In this document: positions 7,336 to 16,500 of the stretch, piece by piece
Numbering within the stretch: position 1 is the stretch's first letter
How the letters are laid out: each line of letters opens with the position of its first letter
NCBI GenBank assembly: GCA_022361315.1
Contig: JAKSBB010001108.1
Coordinates: 1-23,222, forward strand
DNA from: Desulfobacterales bacterium
GTDB taxonomy: Bacteria > Desulfobacterota > Desulfobacteria > Desulfobacterales > Desulfobacteraceae
Reading direction: 5' to 3'
DNA length: 23,222 nucleotides
Notes under the pieces: generated by a model
Told to the model about the DNA's origin: nothing
Databases searched by the model: none
Seen by the model: only the letters and a program-made list of their open reading frames with translations
Made by a program: the position numbers and the translations under genes

Positions 7336-10203
7336 ATGACTGATTCCTATTTGATCCTGCCCGTTGTCCTGGTTATTGCCGGGGCTTTTCTGGCACCCGT
7401 GGTCGGCCGAATACACCTGAAACCCCAGGTGACAGGGCTGGTGCTCTGCCTATTCCCCCTGACCGCATTTCTCTTTATCCTCGGGCGGCTGCCTGCGTTG
7501 GAACCGGATATGGCATATGTGTGGCAGCAGCCCTGGGTATCGGGGTTCTGGTTCAGCTTTTACATGGACAGCCTGGCCGCCTTTTTTGCATTGCTGGTGA
7601 CGCTCATCGGGACATTGGTGGTGGTGTATGCCGGGTTTTATTTTGCATCCGATGACGGGGCATGGCGTTTTTTTTCCTATATTCTCGGGTTTATGGGATC
7701 GATGCTGGGGGTGGTTCTGGCCGGCGATCTGATTACCCTTTTCATCTTCTGGGAAGGTACCAGTATTACTTCCTTTCTTCTGGTGGCCTATAAGTATACG
7801 GATGAAACTGCAAGAAAGGGGGCGTTTAAAGCCTTATTTATCACCGGCGGCGGGGGCATTGCTTTATTACTGGGGGCCTTGTTTATCATCCATGTCGTGG
7901 GCGATTCAAGGTTCATGGTGATCCTTTATTCCGGTGAGGCACTGCGATCGTCCGGATTGTATCCGGTGATTCTCGGCCTGATGGCCCTGGGTGCCTTTAC
8001 CAAGAGTGCCCAGTTTCCCTTCCATATCTGGCTTCCCGATGCCATGAGCGCACCTACACCTGCATCGGCCTATCTCCACTCCGCCACCATGGTGAAGGCC
8101 GGTATTTATCTGATGGCCCGGCTGAATCCGGTGCTGGGGCTTACCGAAGCCTGGTTCTGGCTATTGACCCTGGCCGGTATGGCAACCATGCTTACCGGTG
8201 CAATACTGGCCCTGAAACGCACCGATCTCAAGGCGATTCTGGCCTACTCCACCATCTGCCAGCTCGGTATTCTCATGATGATGATCGGTCAGGATATGGC
8301 CATTTCATTCAAGGCGCTGGTGATCGGTGTACTTGCCCATGCCCTCTACAAAAGTGCCCTGTTTCTGGTGGCGGGCATCGTCGATCACGAGACCGGCACC
8401 CGGGATATCACCCGGCTGGGAGGGTTGTGGAAGGTCATGCCCCTGACTTTTATTACCGCAGCGGTTGCCGGCCTATCCATGGCCGGCCTGCCGCCGATGT
8501 TCGGATTTTTGGCCAAGGAAACCCTTCTCGCCACAGCCATACATCCGACACTGCCCGTAGCCGTGGCCTGGGGGTTTACCCTGGCATCCGTGATCACCGG
8601 TGCCTTTATGCTGGCCATTTCCGGTCGAATTGTCATTGACACTTTCATGGGCACTCCGAAAGATCCGGGCATTACGGCCCATGATCCGCCTTTGCCCATG
8701 GTGCTTGCACCGGCAGTGCCGGCGTTTCTGTCCCTGTTTCTGGGGCAGTTTCCGGGGCTTAAGGATGAAGCCGTTCTTCTGGCCAATGCCGCAGGTGACG
8801 CCTTCGGTGCTCAGGTTAAGGTCAGCCTGGCCCTGTGGCACGGCCTGAACGCCCCCCTCGTACTTTCCATCATCGCCGTCATGGCGGGGTGTATGCTTTT
8901 TGTCCGGAGGGAACGGGTGATCTGCCGGCTGAAAAAACTCTCCGTCACCCGGACCATAAACAACGGGTTTGACCGCCTGATATCCACCCTGGATCGCTGG
9001 GCCCAAAAGGCGGTGTCCATACAGAAGGGCAGGGTACGGATATATCTGGTGGTCATCCTTTGCGGTACCCTGGGACTGGTGGTGCTGTTCAACGGTTTTC
9101 CGCCACCCCTGGATCTTTCCGGTTTATCGATTTTGACACTGACCACGAAGACGGAACTTGCCCTGCTGCGGCTGGTTTCTCTTTTTCTGGTCTGTGGGTC
9201 TGCCCTGGCCTGCATCGTCATGCGGAAAGATTTTAATGCCATCTTAGCCTTCGGCACATCCGGGCTCGGTGTGGCCGTGCTCATGATGCTGGAACCGGCT
9301 ACGGATGTGGCCCTGGTCCAGATTGTGGTGGATGTACTGCTGGTGATTATCCTGGTTCTGGCACTTACACGACTCCCTAAAGACCGGCTGGAAACCGTCC
9401 AATGCCTGGCCTATGCATCCACCAGGGCACTGAAAACCGACCGGCTCAGGGACGGCCTTATTGCCGGTGCCTTCGGTCTTGTGGTGATGTTTATGTCTCT
9501 GTCGGCCTTGCTTTCCCGGCCACGGGTGAGTGAACTTGCCCGTTTTTTTGAAGAGACCACCAAGCCGGCCACCGGCTCTTCTTCCATCGTGGGAACCATC
9601 CTGACAGATTTCAGGGGGCTGGATACCCTGTTTGAAATTGCCGTGTTCGGTATTGCGGGAATCGGCATCTATACCCTGATCCGTTTTGCCGCGGAAAAGC
9701 ATAAAGATATCACCGCATCTGAAGATGAGTTGGCATCACCTGCCCCCCTTGGATCACTGGGAATCGGGAGTCTGCGGAAAACGCCGCTGCTCAGGGTGTT
9801 GGCCCACATCATGTTGCCTTTGACCCTGGTGATGGGGCTCAGTGATGTGCTTTACGGCCATGATCAGCCCGGAGACGGCTTCACGGCCGGGGTGATCATC
9901 AGTGTCGGCATCGGGTTTCAATACATGGTCTTCGGATACCACGAAACCCGGTCCAGGATCGGCTGGCTGCGGCCCTATCCCCTGGTGGGCACCGGACTGC
10001 TCTTTGCGCTGGCGTCCGGCCTTGGCGGCCTTTTTATGACCGGAAATTATTTTTCACCGGCAGATTTCGGGAAGTTGTTTTCAATTCCCCTGCCCAAAGG
10101 CATTCACTTGAGTGCATCATTGATATTTGAGGTGGCCATCTGTCTGAGTGTGGTGGGCAGTGTCAGCCTGATTTTGAATACCCTGGGGCGGCCCAATCGG
10201 TGA
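7336..10203 (+). CDS. mrpA: Mrp Na+/H+ antiporter subunit A with fused subunit B domain
   Basis: 955 residues, multi-spanning inner-membrane protein related to complex I NuoL. FWEGTSITSFLL places Glu140 and AFTKSAQFPFHIWLP places Lys223, the positions reported essential in Bacillus MrpA; SAPTPASAYLHSATMVKAG follows. After the antiporter core the C-terminal ~160 residues (from PLLRVLAHIMLPLTLVMGL, ~residue 815, with GHDQPGDGFTAGVI) form a MnhB/MrpB domain. Bacillus encodes MrpB separately; the fused form is the 'A-prime' type known from proteobacteria such as Sinorhizobium pha, and no separate mrpB follows. The start has almost no ribosome binding site (6 nt after the regulator stop), so translation is probably coupled to that gene. 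The complex exports Na+ in exchange for H+, serving pH and salt balance. Confidence 0.93.
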   Translation: MTDSYLILPVVLVIAGAFLAPVVGRIHLKPQVTGLVLCLFPLTAFLFILGRLPALEPDMAYVWQQPWVSGFWFSFYMDSLAAFFALLVTLIGTLVVVYAGFYFASDDGAWRFFSYILGFMGSMLGVVLAGDLITLFIFWEGTSITSFLLVAYKYTDETARKGAFKALFITGGGGIALLLGALFIIHVVGDSRFMVILYSGEALRSSGLYPVILGLMALGAFTKSAQFPFHIWLPDAMSAPTPASAYLHSATMVKAGIYLMARLNPVLGLTEAWFWLLTLAGMATMLTGAILALKRTDLKAILAYSTICQLGILMMMIGQDMAISFKALVIGVLAHALYKSALFLVAGIVDHETGTRDITRLGGLWKVMPLTFITAAVAGLSMAGLPPMFGFLAKETLLATAIHPTLPVAVAWGFTLASVITGAFMLAISGRIVIDTFMGTPKDPGITAHDPPLPMVLAPAVPAFLSLFLGQFPGLKDEAVLLANAAGDAFGAQVKVSLALWHGLNAPLVLSIIAVMAGCMLFVRRERVICRLKKLSVTRTINNGFDRLISTLDRWAQKAVSIQKGRVRIYLVVILCGTLGLVVLFNGFPPPLDLSGLSILTLTTKTELALLRLVSLFLVCGSALACIVMRKDFNAILAFGTSGLGVAVLMMLEPATDVALVQIVVDVLLVIILVLALTRLPKDRLETVQCLAYASTRALKTDRLRDGLIAGAFGLVVMFMSLSALLSRPRVSELARFFEETTKPATGSSSIVGTILTDFRGLDTLFEIAVFGIAGIGIYTLIRFAAEKHKDITASEDELASPAPLGSLGIGSLRKTPLLRVLAHIMLPLTLVMGLSDVLYGHDQPGDGFTAGVIISVGIGFQYMVFGYHETRSRIGWLRPYPLVGTGLLFALASGLGGLFMTGNYFSPADFGKLFSIPLPKGIHLSASLIFEVAICLSVVGSVSLILNTLGRPNR

Positions 10204-10239
10204 ACGAAACGGTGCACGTCCCATAGGAGGAACGTTTAA

Positions 10240-10575
10240 TTGGAAATCTTAACCGCATTTGCCATCGGCCTGACCTTTGCCGCCGGTGTTTACCAGGTGC
10301 TTCAGCGGAATGTGATCCGTTCGGCCATCGGTCTGATGATGATGAGTAACGGTATCAGCCTTTACCTGCTGTCCACCGGCGCCTGGATCGGGGAAAAGGC
10401 CGCCTATGTGGGACAGGCCGCCGGAGATTCGGTGGATCCGCTTCCCCAGGCCCTGATCCTCACCGCCATCGTCATCAGCCTGGGGCTCACCGCCTTTATT
10501 CTGGCCGTTATGTTTATTGTGAGCCGGCGGTACAAGACCTGCGACTCCGATGAGCTGACCGGGTTGTCCAGATAG
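10240..10575 (+). CDS. mrpC: Mrp Na+/H+ antiporter subunit C
   Basis: 111 residues, NuoK-like, three helices, the usual length of MrpC. RSAIGLMMMSNGISLYLL and the loop-helix DPLPQALILTAIVISLGLTA are family signatures. Start is a TTG: AGGAGG at 10225-10230 stands 9 nt ahead and no ATG or GTG is near. Follows mrpA after 36 nt, the largest gap inside the operon and the reason it has its own strong ribosome binding site. Confidence 0.92.
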   Translation: MEILTAFAIGLTFAAGVYQVLQRNVIRSAIGLMMMSNGISLYLLSTGAWIGEKAAYVGQAAGDSVDPLPQALILTAIVISLGLTAFILAVMFIVSRRYKTCDSDELTGLSR

Positions 10576-10581
10576 GCCGGT

Positions 10582-12093
10582 ATGGATACTCCCTATATGG
10601 CAAACGAAATAATCGTCATACTTCCGGTTCTGATTCCCGCAGTTGCCGGGGTGCTGGGACTAATCTGCCACAGATATCCCCGATGGCAGCCCTGGATCGC
10701 ACTGACCGGGATGGCGCTTTCCCTTGCCGTTACCCTGACGCTTCTGGGGATCGTCCGGGATGCCGATCTGCCCCTGGTATTTCAGGCCGGCGGGTGGGCC
10801 GCCCCCTTTGGCATTTCCTTTGTGGCGGATCTTCTGGCCGTGTTTTTCGTGCTCATGAGCCAGGTGGTGCTGTTGGCCGGCGTGATCTATGCCATGGGGG
10901 CAAAAGATGCCTGCGTGGGTTATCCCGCCTTTTATCCTCTGTTTCTTTTCCTGGCCACCGGACTCACCGGTGCGCTTCTCACCGGCGATGTGTTCAATCT
11001 TTTTGTGTTTATTGAGCTTCTGGCGATCTCCAGCACTGTGCTCACAGCGGTTTCCGATGATGGTTTCGGCACGGAGGCCGCCTACAAATACTTTTTTATG
11101 AGCCAGCTTGCCGCATTTTTCATGCTTCTGGCGGTGGGGGCTGTCTACGTGAGCTGCGGCACCCTGAACATGGGGCATCTGGCGCAGATTGTTCCGGTCC
11201 TCGGCAGGGAGACCATGCTCCCCCTGGCCGTGGCTTTTCTTACGGCCACGTTTATGATTAAAAGTGCCACTTTCCCCTTTCATTTCTGGCAGCCGGATTT
11301 TCATACGGCGGCCCCCACTCCGGTGTCGGCAATGCTCTCCGCCGTGGTGGTGAAACTGGGGGTATACGGATTTATACGGATGACCACCCTGATGTTTGTG
11401 CCCCAGGCCGGAATGATCCGTGGGGTGCTGGTGGTGTTGGGCATCGCGGGTATCGTTTATGGCGGTCTGGCGGCCATGGGGACGCACAACATCAAGCGGA
11501 TGCTGGCTTATTCCACCCTGGCCCAGCTGGGATTTGTTCTGGTGGGTATCGGCTGGGGCACGGCCCTGTCCCTGACCGCTGCCCTTATTTTTGCCTTTAA
11601 CCACAGTATTGTGAAATCCGCCATGCTGATGCTGGCCGGCCATCTGGCGTCACGGGCACCGGTGAAATCAGCGGATTTTACGGTGGTGGCCGGCTGGGGA
11701 CGGGCGCTTCCCTTTACCGGAATCTTATTTTTCATCGGCTGTCTGGGCCTTGCCGGGATTCCCCCCACCAACGGGTTTATGTCAAAGCTGTCGGTGTTCA
11801 ACGCCGGGATTTCCGCCGGCCATTTTTACGGTCTGGCCTTGATCGGTATCTCATCTGTGTTTACCCTGGTGTATACCATGCGGGCCTTTATGCGGATTTT
11901 CTGGCAGGCCCCGGAAATCGAAGGGGAGATGCGGCCCTCGGGTGACCGCTGCCTGGCACCGGCGCTGCTGGTTCTCCTGGTGGTCGGGCTCGGCATATTT
12001 GCAGGGTCCCTGGCGGACCTGGCCGGGGAGGCGGCTTCCCGGGCCGCGGACAGCCAGTCCTATGCAACTGCCGTGATGGGAGGGGAAAAATGA
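10582..12093 (+). CDS. mrpD: Mrp Na+/H+ antiporter subunit D
   Basis: 503 residues, NuoM/NuoN-like 14-helix antiporter subunit. FVFIELLAISSTVL carries the conserved TM5 Glu (residue ~145) and FMIKSATFPFHFWQPD the TM7 Lys (~227), followed by TAAPTPVSAMLSAVVVKLG; together these mark a proton channel like that of MrpA. A second ATG five codons in (10597) is an alternative start; neither has a clear ribosome binding site and the gene is 6 nt after mrpC, so coupling is likely. Its last bases overlap mrpE by ATGA. Confidence 0.92.
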   Translation: MDTPYMANEIIVILPVLIPAVAGVLGLICHRYPRWQPWIALTGMALSLAVTLTLLGIVRDADLPLVFQAGGWAAPFGISFVADLLAVFFVLMSQVVLLAGVIYAMGAKDACVGYPAFYPLFLFLATGLTGALLTGDVFNLFVFIELLAISSTVLTAVSDDGFGTEAAYKYFFMSQLAAFFMLLAVGAVYVSCGTLNMGHLAQIVPVLGRETMLPLAVAFLTATFMIKSATFPFHFWQPDFHTAAPTPVSAMLSAVVVKLGVYGFIRMTTLMFVPQAGMIRGVLVVLGIAGIVYGGLAAMGTHNIKRMLAYSTLAQLGFVLVGIGWGTALSLTAALIFAFNHSIVKSAMLMLAGHLASRAPVKSADFTVVAGWGRALPFTGILFFIGCLGLAGIPPTNGFMSKLSVFNAGISAGHFYGLALIGISSVFTLVYTMRAFMRIFWQAPEIEGEMRPSGDRCLAPALLVLLVVGLGIFAGSLADLAGEAASRAADSQSYATAVMGGEK

Positions 12094-12578
12094 ACCGGTT
12101 TATTTTATTTGTTAAAATCCTTCTGGTTTACCTGGCCTTATCCACCAATGTCAGCCTCTATAATGTTGCCTTCGGTATTGTGGTGACCTTCGGGGTGCTG
12201 GCCTTGATTCCGAGAAGACCCCAGGCGGTTCAGGCGAAGGATTTCCCGAAAGGTTTCAAGGCCCTGGTGCTTTATCTGATTTTGATGGTGAAAAACACCC
12301 TGTTGGGAGGGTTTCAGGTGGCCCGGATCGTCCTTGACCCGTCTATGCCCCTGAAGGCCGGGGTTGTGGCGGTGGACCCGGACTCCGACCATGAACTGGG
12401 CCAGGCGCTGAGTGCCCATGCCATCTCCCTGTCTCCCGGGGAACTGCTGGTGGAGACGGACGCCGAAGGGATCATGTATATCCACAGCCTGAATGTGGCG
12501 CAAACCGAGAAAGTGACCCGGGAAGAGCAGAAGTACAGACGTAAGTTATTGCATCTGATTTTTGGTGAGGAGGGCTGA
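12090..12578 (+). CDS. mrpE: Mrp Na+/H+ antiporter subunit E
   Basis: 162 residues. Two or three N-terminal helices, then a cytoplasmic domain with the MrpE-type segment HAISLSPGELLVETDAEG and a basic tail. Overlaps mrpD by four bases (ATGA) with GGGAGGGG shortly upstream, and overlaps mrpF by one base. Part of the Mrp complex; in other bacteria MrpE is needed for full antiport and assembly. Confidence 0.9.
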   Translation: MNRFILFVKILLVYLALSTNVSLYNVAFGIVVTFGVLALIPRRPQAVQAKDFPKGFKALVLYLILMVKNTLLGGFQVARIVLDPSMPLKAGVVAVDPDSDHELGQALSAHAISLSPGELLVETDAEGIMYIHSLNVAQTEKVTREEQKYRRKLLHLIFGEEG

Positions 12579-12862
12579 TGGCATTTGTTGACACCCTGTA
12601 CACCTATGTATTGTACGGGGCGCTGATGATTCATATCCTGCTGATGGCGGTGGTGGCCCTGCGCCTCTGGCAGGGACATCACGTGGTTGACCGGTTGATG
12701 GCCTCGGACATGCTGGGGAACCTGGCCGTGGTGGTGCTGGTGATCGGTGCCATGATCCATCATCAGAAAATTTTTCTGGACGTTGCCCTGGGTCTGGCTG
12801 CCCTCGGGTTCATAACGGTAATTGCCTTTGCCAGGTATATCACCAATAAACGGATATTCTGA
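12578..12862 (+). CDS. mrpF: Mrp Na+/H+ antiporter subunit F
   Basis: 94 residues with three hydrophobic helices, typical MrpF length. GHHVVDRLMASDMLGN contains the conserved VDR Asp at residue 38, the membrane-embedded acid implicated in Na+ handling in this subunit. Start ATG overlaps the mrpE stop by one base (TGATG), with GAGGAGG a few bases upstream inside mrpE. Confidence 0.92.
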   Translation: MAFVDTLYTYVLYGALMIHILLMAVVALRLWQGHHVVDRLMASDMLGNLAVVVLVIGAMIHHQKIFLDVALGLAALGFITVIAFARYITNKRIF

Positions 12863-12870
12863 CCGGGGGG

Positions 12871-13266
12871 ATGGATATGGATATGGTTCTGACACTGACG
12901 GCCGTGGTTCTGGTTTGTCTGGGCACATTTTTCAGCAGTGTGGCCGTGTTGGGATACTTCCGGTTTCCGGATGTCTATTCCCGGTTGCACGCCACGGGGA
13001 AGATCGGTGTGTTCGGTGCCGTATTTATGTTGATCGCCGCCGCCCTTAGGGCAGAGGCCGCCTGGGGCTATGCCCTGGTGCTGATCTTTTTTTTAATTGC
13101 CTCGGGCCCGGCCACGGCACATGCCATTGCCTCTGCCGCCTACCGTCTGGGCATTCGTCCGGACTCATCCATCCGGAATGATTTACCGGATTTGGAGATC
13201 TCTCCGGTCATGGAGTCCCCGGACCTTTGCCGCGCTCTCAAGGACAGTGAAAAAAGGAAGACATGA
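12871..13266 (+). CDS. mrpG: Mrp Na+/H+ antiporter subunit G
   Basis: 131 residues, three helices with the MrpG motif GYFRFPDVYSRLHATGKIG (residues ~28-46). The C-terminal ~40 residues are a hydrophilic tail. Three in-frame ATGs occur at 12871, 12877 and 12883. GGGGGG at 12865-12870 touches the first, so 12877 (6 nt spacing) may be the true start and the protein 129 residues. Last recognised gene of the operon; with A(B), C, D, E and F it completes the set required for activity. Confidence 0.9.
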   Translation: MDMDMVLTLTAVVLVCLGTFFSSVAVLGYFRFPDVYSRLHATGKIGVFGAVFMLIAAALRAEAAWGYALVLIFFLIASGPATAHAIASAAYRLGIRPDSSIRNDLPDLEISPVMESPDLCRALKDSEKRKT

Positions 13267-13278
13267 CGACGGAACACC

Positions 13279-13323
13279 TTGTCTCCAAAGACAACACCGT
13301 TATCGGACGGTTTATCCGATAGC
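13279..13323 (+). repeat. tandem hairpins after the mrp operon
   Basis: TTGTC-loop-GACAA (13279-13294) is followed by GTTATCGGA-7 nt loop-TCCGATAGC (13299-13307/13315-13323, nine pairs, one T-G). No T-tract follows, so this is not a standard intrinsic terminator; it could protect the mRNA 3' end or act in Rho-linked termination. The rest of the 13267-13510 gap shows no gene I would defend apart from a 19-codon frame listed under findings. Confidence 0.4.
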
Positions 13324-13459
13324 AGGGCGCTAAGACGCGTTGCGTATTCAGACCGGACGCGGTGGTGCCGGGGCGGTCAATCGCCTTATCGAAGGTTTTT
13401 GGGGTGCGACCTCTCACGGGTGGCAATTATTTTACCTCTGAAAAATCATTTTGGGCGTG

Positions 13460-13487
13460 GTTTTTTTTGTGGTAGTCTCATGGGAAA
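13460..13487 (+). promoter_or_regulatory. candidate promoter of the hybrid kinase
   Basis: Reading by eye, TTGGGC, a ~16-nt T-rich spacer and TGG-TAGTCT (extended -10 form) lie shortly upstream of the kinase start, leaving a leader of ~25-30 nt. Consensus is moderate. Confidence 0.35.
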
Positions 13488-13510
13488 TCAACCCGTAAAT
13501 CTGGACAACC

Positions 13511-16500
13511 ATGACTGAATCCGGCGTGAAACTCCCCAAACCGGCGGACTATAAAAAAGGGCTGGAAGCCTCTCCGCTCATACGGTTCAATGTCAGGAAC
13601 GCCTTGGGCATCCTGGTGGTGGCGGTTTGTACGGTGGCCAGTCTCCTCGTGATCATGGTGATGAATTTCAACCGGTATGAGAGCAAAGAGCGGTTGGCAT
13701 TGACATCTGAATTCAGGGAACAGATCGCCCATATGGATACCATACTTGGGCAGGTCACCGCCGGGTTGGATGCCATGAAAACCATGGCAGAGGCGGACCT
13801 CGAGCAGACCCGGGGACGCAAGGATTTTCCCATGCCCTTTCCGGCGGACACCTTTGAACAATTCGGGGCCTATTTCCATCTTGACGCCATGGCCGACGAC
13901 CGGCGGGTGGAACGGGTGGGCAACCTCACCGGATGGGGAGTATACCGGCAGAAGTCTGTGGATGTGCGCCGGGAGATCAGGGCCGCACTGGTGCTCAACC
14001 CGCTGTTTGCCTCCGCCCGCAAAAGTATCAGTACATCGGCCTGGATTTATTATCTGTCAGCCAGTTCTTTTATTAATTTGTACCCCTTTGTTCATTCCTC
14101 GGAATGGAAGTTTGATTCCATGACCTACAACAAAGATTTTTACAGGATGGGGGTACCCGAGGCAAATCCTGATCAATCATTTTACTGGACACAGGTGTAT
14201 GTGGATGAGGCCGGGAAGGGGCTGATGACAACCGGAGCGGTGCCAGTATACGATCAGGGACGGTTTCTGGGTATCCTGGCCATTGATCTGACCATCGATT
14301 TTCTGAACCGGATCGTGGCAGCGTTCCGGCCGGAGCAAGGTACCCTTTTCCTGGTGAATACCCAGGGCCAGATCCTGGCCCACCCCGATATTGCATCCTC
14401 TTCAGATCCCAGCATAAAATCATTTCAGATGGCAGTGCCTGAAGATTTCGGTCTGAAACGGGATGATTTTATCCTTCTGCCTGAATATAAAGTCGCCCAG
14501 GTTGACAATCATCTTTTGATCGTGGGCCATCTGGAGAATGCCCCCTGGCAGGCGGTTTATCTGGAACCCGTTCTCCCCATATGGACCCGGGTGCTGGAAC
14601 GGATCGGACCGGCGCCCCTGGTACTTTTCTTTGTGATGCTGACCATTGTCGTGACGGTGTTCGTATCCAACTACTTCCTGTTCGTCAGGCCGTCGGATCG
14701 CTTTGTCAGATATATCATGGAGTTAAACCAGGGCCGGTTTGACCTGGACCCCGGACCTGTTCCCGAAATGTGGCGGCCCTGGTTTTCAGCCATTGATACC
14801 ATATTCCATGAAAACGATTCCCTGACCCGGAAAATGCGGCACTATAATGAGGAACTGGAAGACAGGGTGATCCAGCGCACCCGGGAACTGGTGCAGTTGA
14901 ACCAGACCCTGAAAATGGAGATTGTGAAGCGAGAGCGTGCCCAGGAAGAGGAAAAGAAAACCGCCCACATTCTGGATCAGGCCATTTCCCAGTCACCCTC
15001 CGGGATCATCATCGCCGATGCTGCGGATCTGCATATTCAGCGGGTGAACAAGGCTGCCTTTGATATCCGGGGCGGCCGTCGGGAAGGGGAGGAAATAAAG
15101 GATATCCACACCCATTTCAGCCGGTGGAAAATATACGATGACAGGGGGCGTCCCTGCACCGGCAGGGCGCTGCCCCTGCATCAGGCGGTTCGTGAGGACA
15201 AGGTGACCCGGAACCGGGTGATGGTGGTTAAAGATGACAACGGAAAAGACCGCTGGCTGTCCGTGAATGCGGCCCCTATCCGGAATGCAGTGGGTAAGAT
15301 CATATCCGGCATCGTCATGTTTCATGATATCTCATCCCTTAAAGAGCGGGAATTGGCACTCCATGCCAGCGAAGCCCAGAACCGTCGTCTCAAGGATCTC
15401 TACAAACAATTGTCTGATGCCTCTTTTGAAGCGATTTTTCTGTCCAAGGAAGGGGTGTGTATCGGACAGAACATGATGGCTGAAACAATGTTCGGGTATT
15501 CCCTGGAAGAGGCATTGGGACGGCCCGGTCTGTCCTGGATGGCCCCTGAATCCCGGCTTCTGGTGGCAAAACAGATTTCTTCAGGGTTTGAGGGGCAGTA
15601 CGAGGCCCTGGCACAGCGTAAGGACGGGAGTATCTTTCCCTGCGAGATTCAGGCGCGGATCACAGGGAAGACAGGTATCCGGATAACGGCACTTCGGGAT
15701 ATCACGGACCGGCGCCGGGCGGAGCAGGAAAAATTGGACGCCCTTGCTTTTGCCGCCACCCAGACCAAGCATGCCCTGGTGGGGCAGGTGGCCGGAAAAA
15801 TGGCCCATGATTTTAACAATATCCTGGGTGTGATCATGGGGAATGTTGAACTGGCAATGACCGACTGTGAGGATTCTGAAATGGCGGATACGCTGGCGCT
15901 GATACTGGGCCAGACCATCCGCGGGAAAAACCTGACCCGGAACCTGGTGGCCTTTGCCCAGGATCAGGAGCCCAAGCAGGCCAGGTTCAGTATCAACAAG
16001 AAGATCAAGCTGGTGCTGGAACTCATGCAGAAGGACCTGGCCGGTATCCGGGTGGTAAACTCCTTTCAGGATAAATTACCGGATCTCATCGCGGACCCGG
16101 GCATGATCGAACACATGCTGGTGAACATGATACAGAATTCGGTTCATGCCCTGGGCAAAACTCAGGATCCTGAAATTTTTATCCGCACCTTTGGCAAGCC
16201 GGACACCATTGCCTTTGAGATCCGGGATAACGGGTGCGGTATCCCGGAATCGAGCCTGAACCGGATATACGAGCCGTCGTTCACCCTCAAGGGAAGCCGT
16301 GATGTGGACGGACAATACCTGCCGGATACCCGGGGCACCGGTTACGGTATGGCCAATGTGAAGAAATATCTGGAGCAGCATAAGGGAGAGATCCATGTTC
16401 AGAGCACCCAGGGGCAGGGCACCCGGTTCATCATTGAACTGCCGGTGGTGGATATGGAATTGACCCCGGAGGAAAAGGAAGAGGTGCTCAGTCACGGCAT

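Noticed and set aside
10660..11643. 327-codon minus-strand frame inside mrpD
   Set aside because: His/Gly/Gln-rich shadow opposite a strongly conserved membrane protein; no independent start signals.
13324..13459. Possible riboswitch or decayed gene in the gap before the hybrid kinase
   Set aside because: Small stems such as ACGC-GTT-GCGT are present, but no known aptamer core and no protein-like frame could be found.
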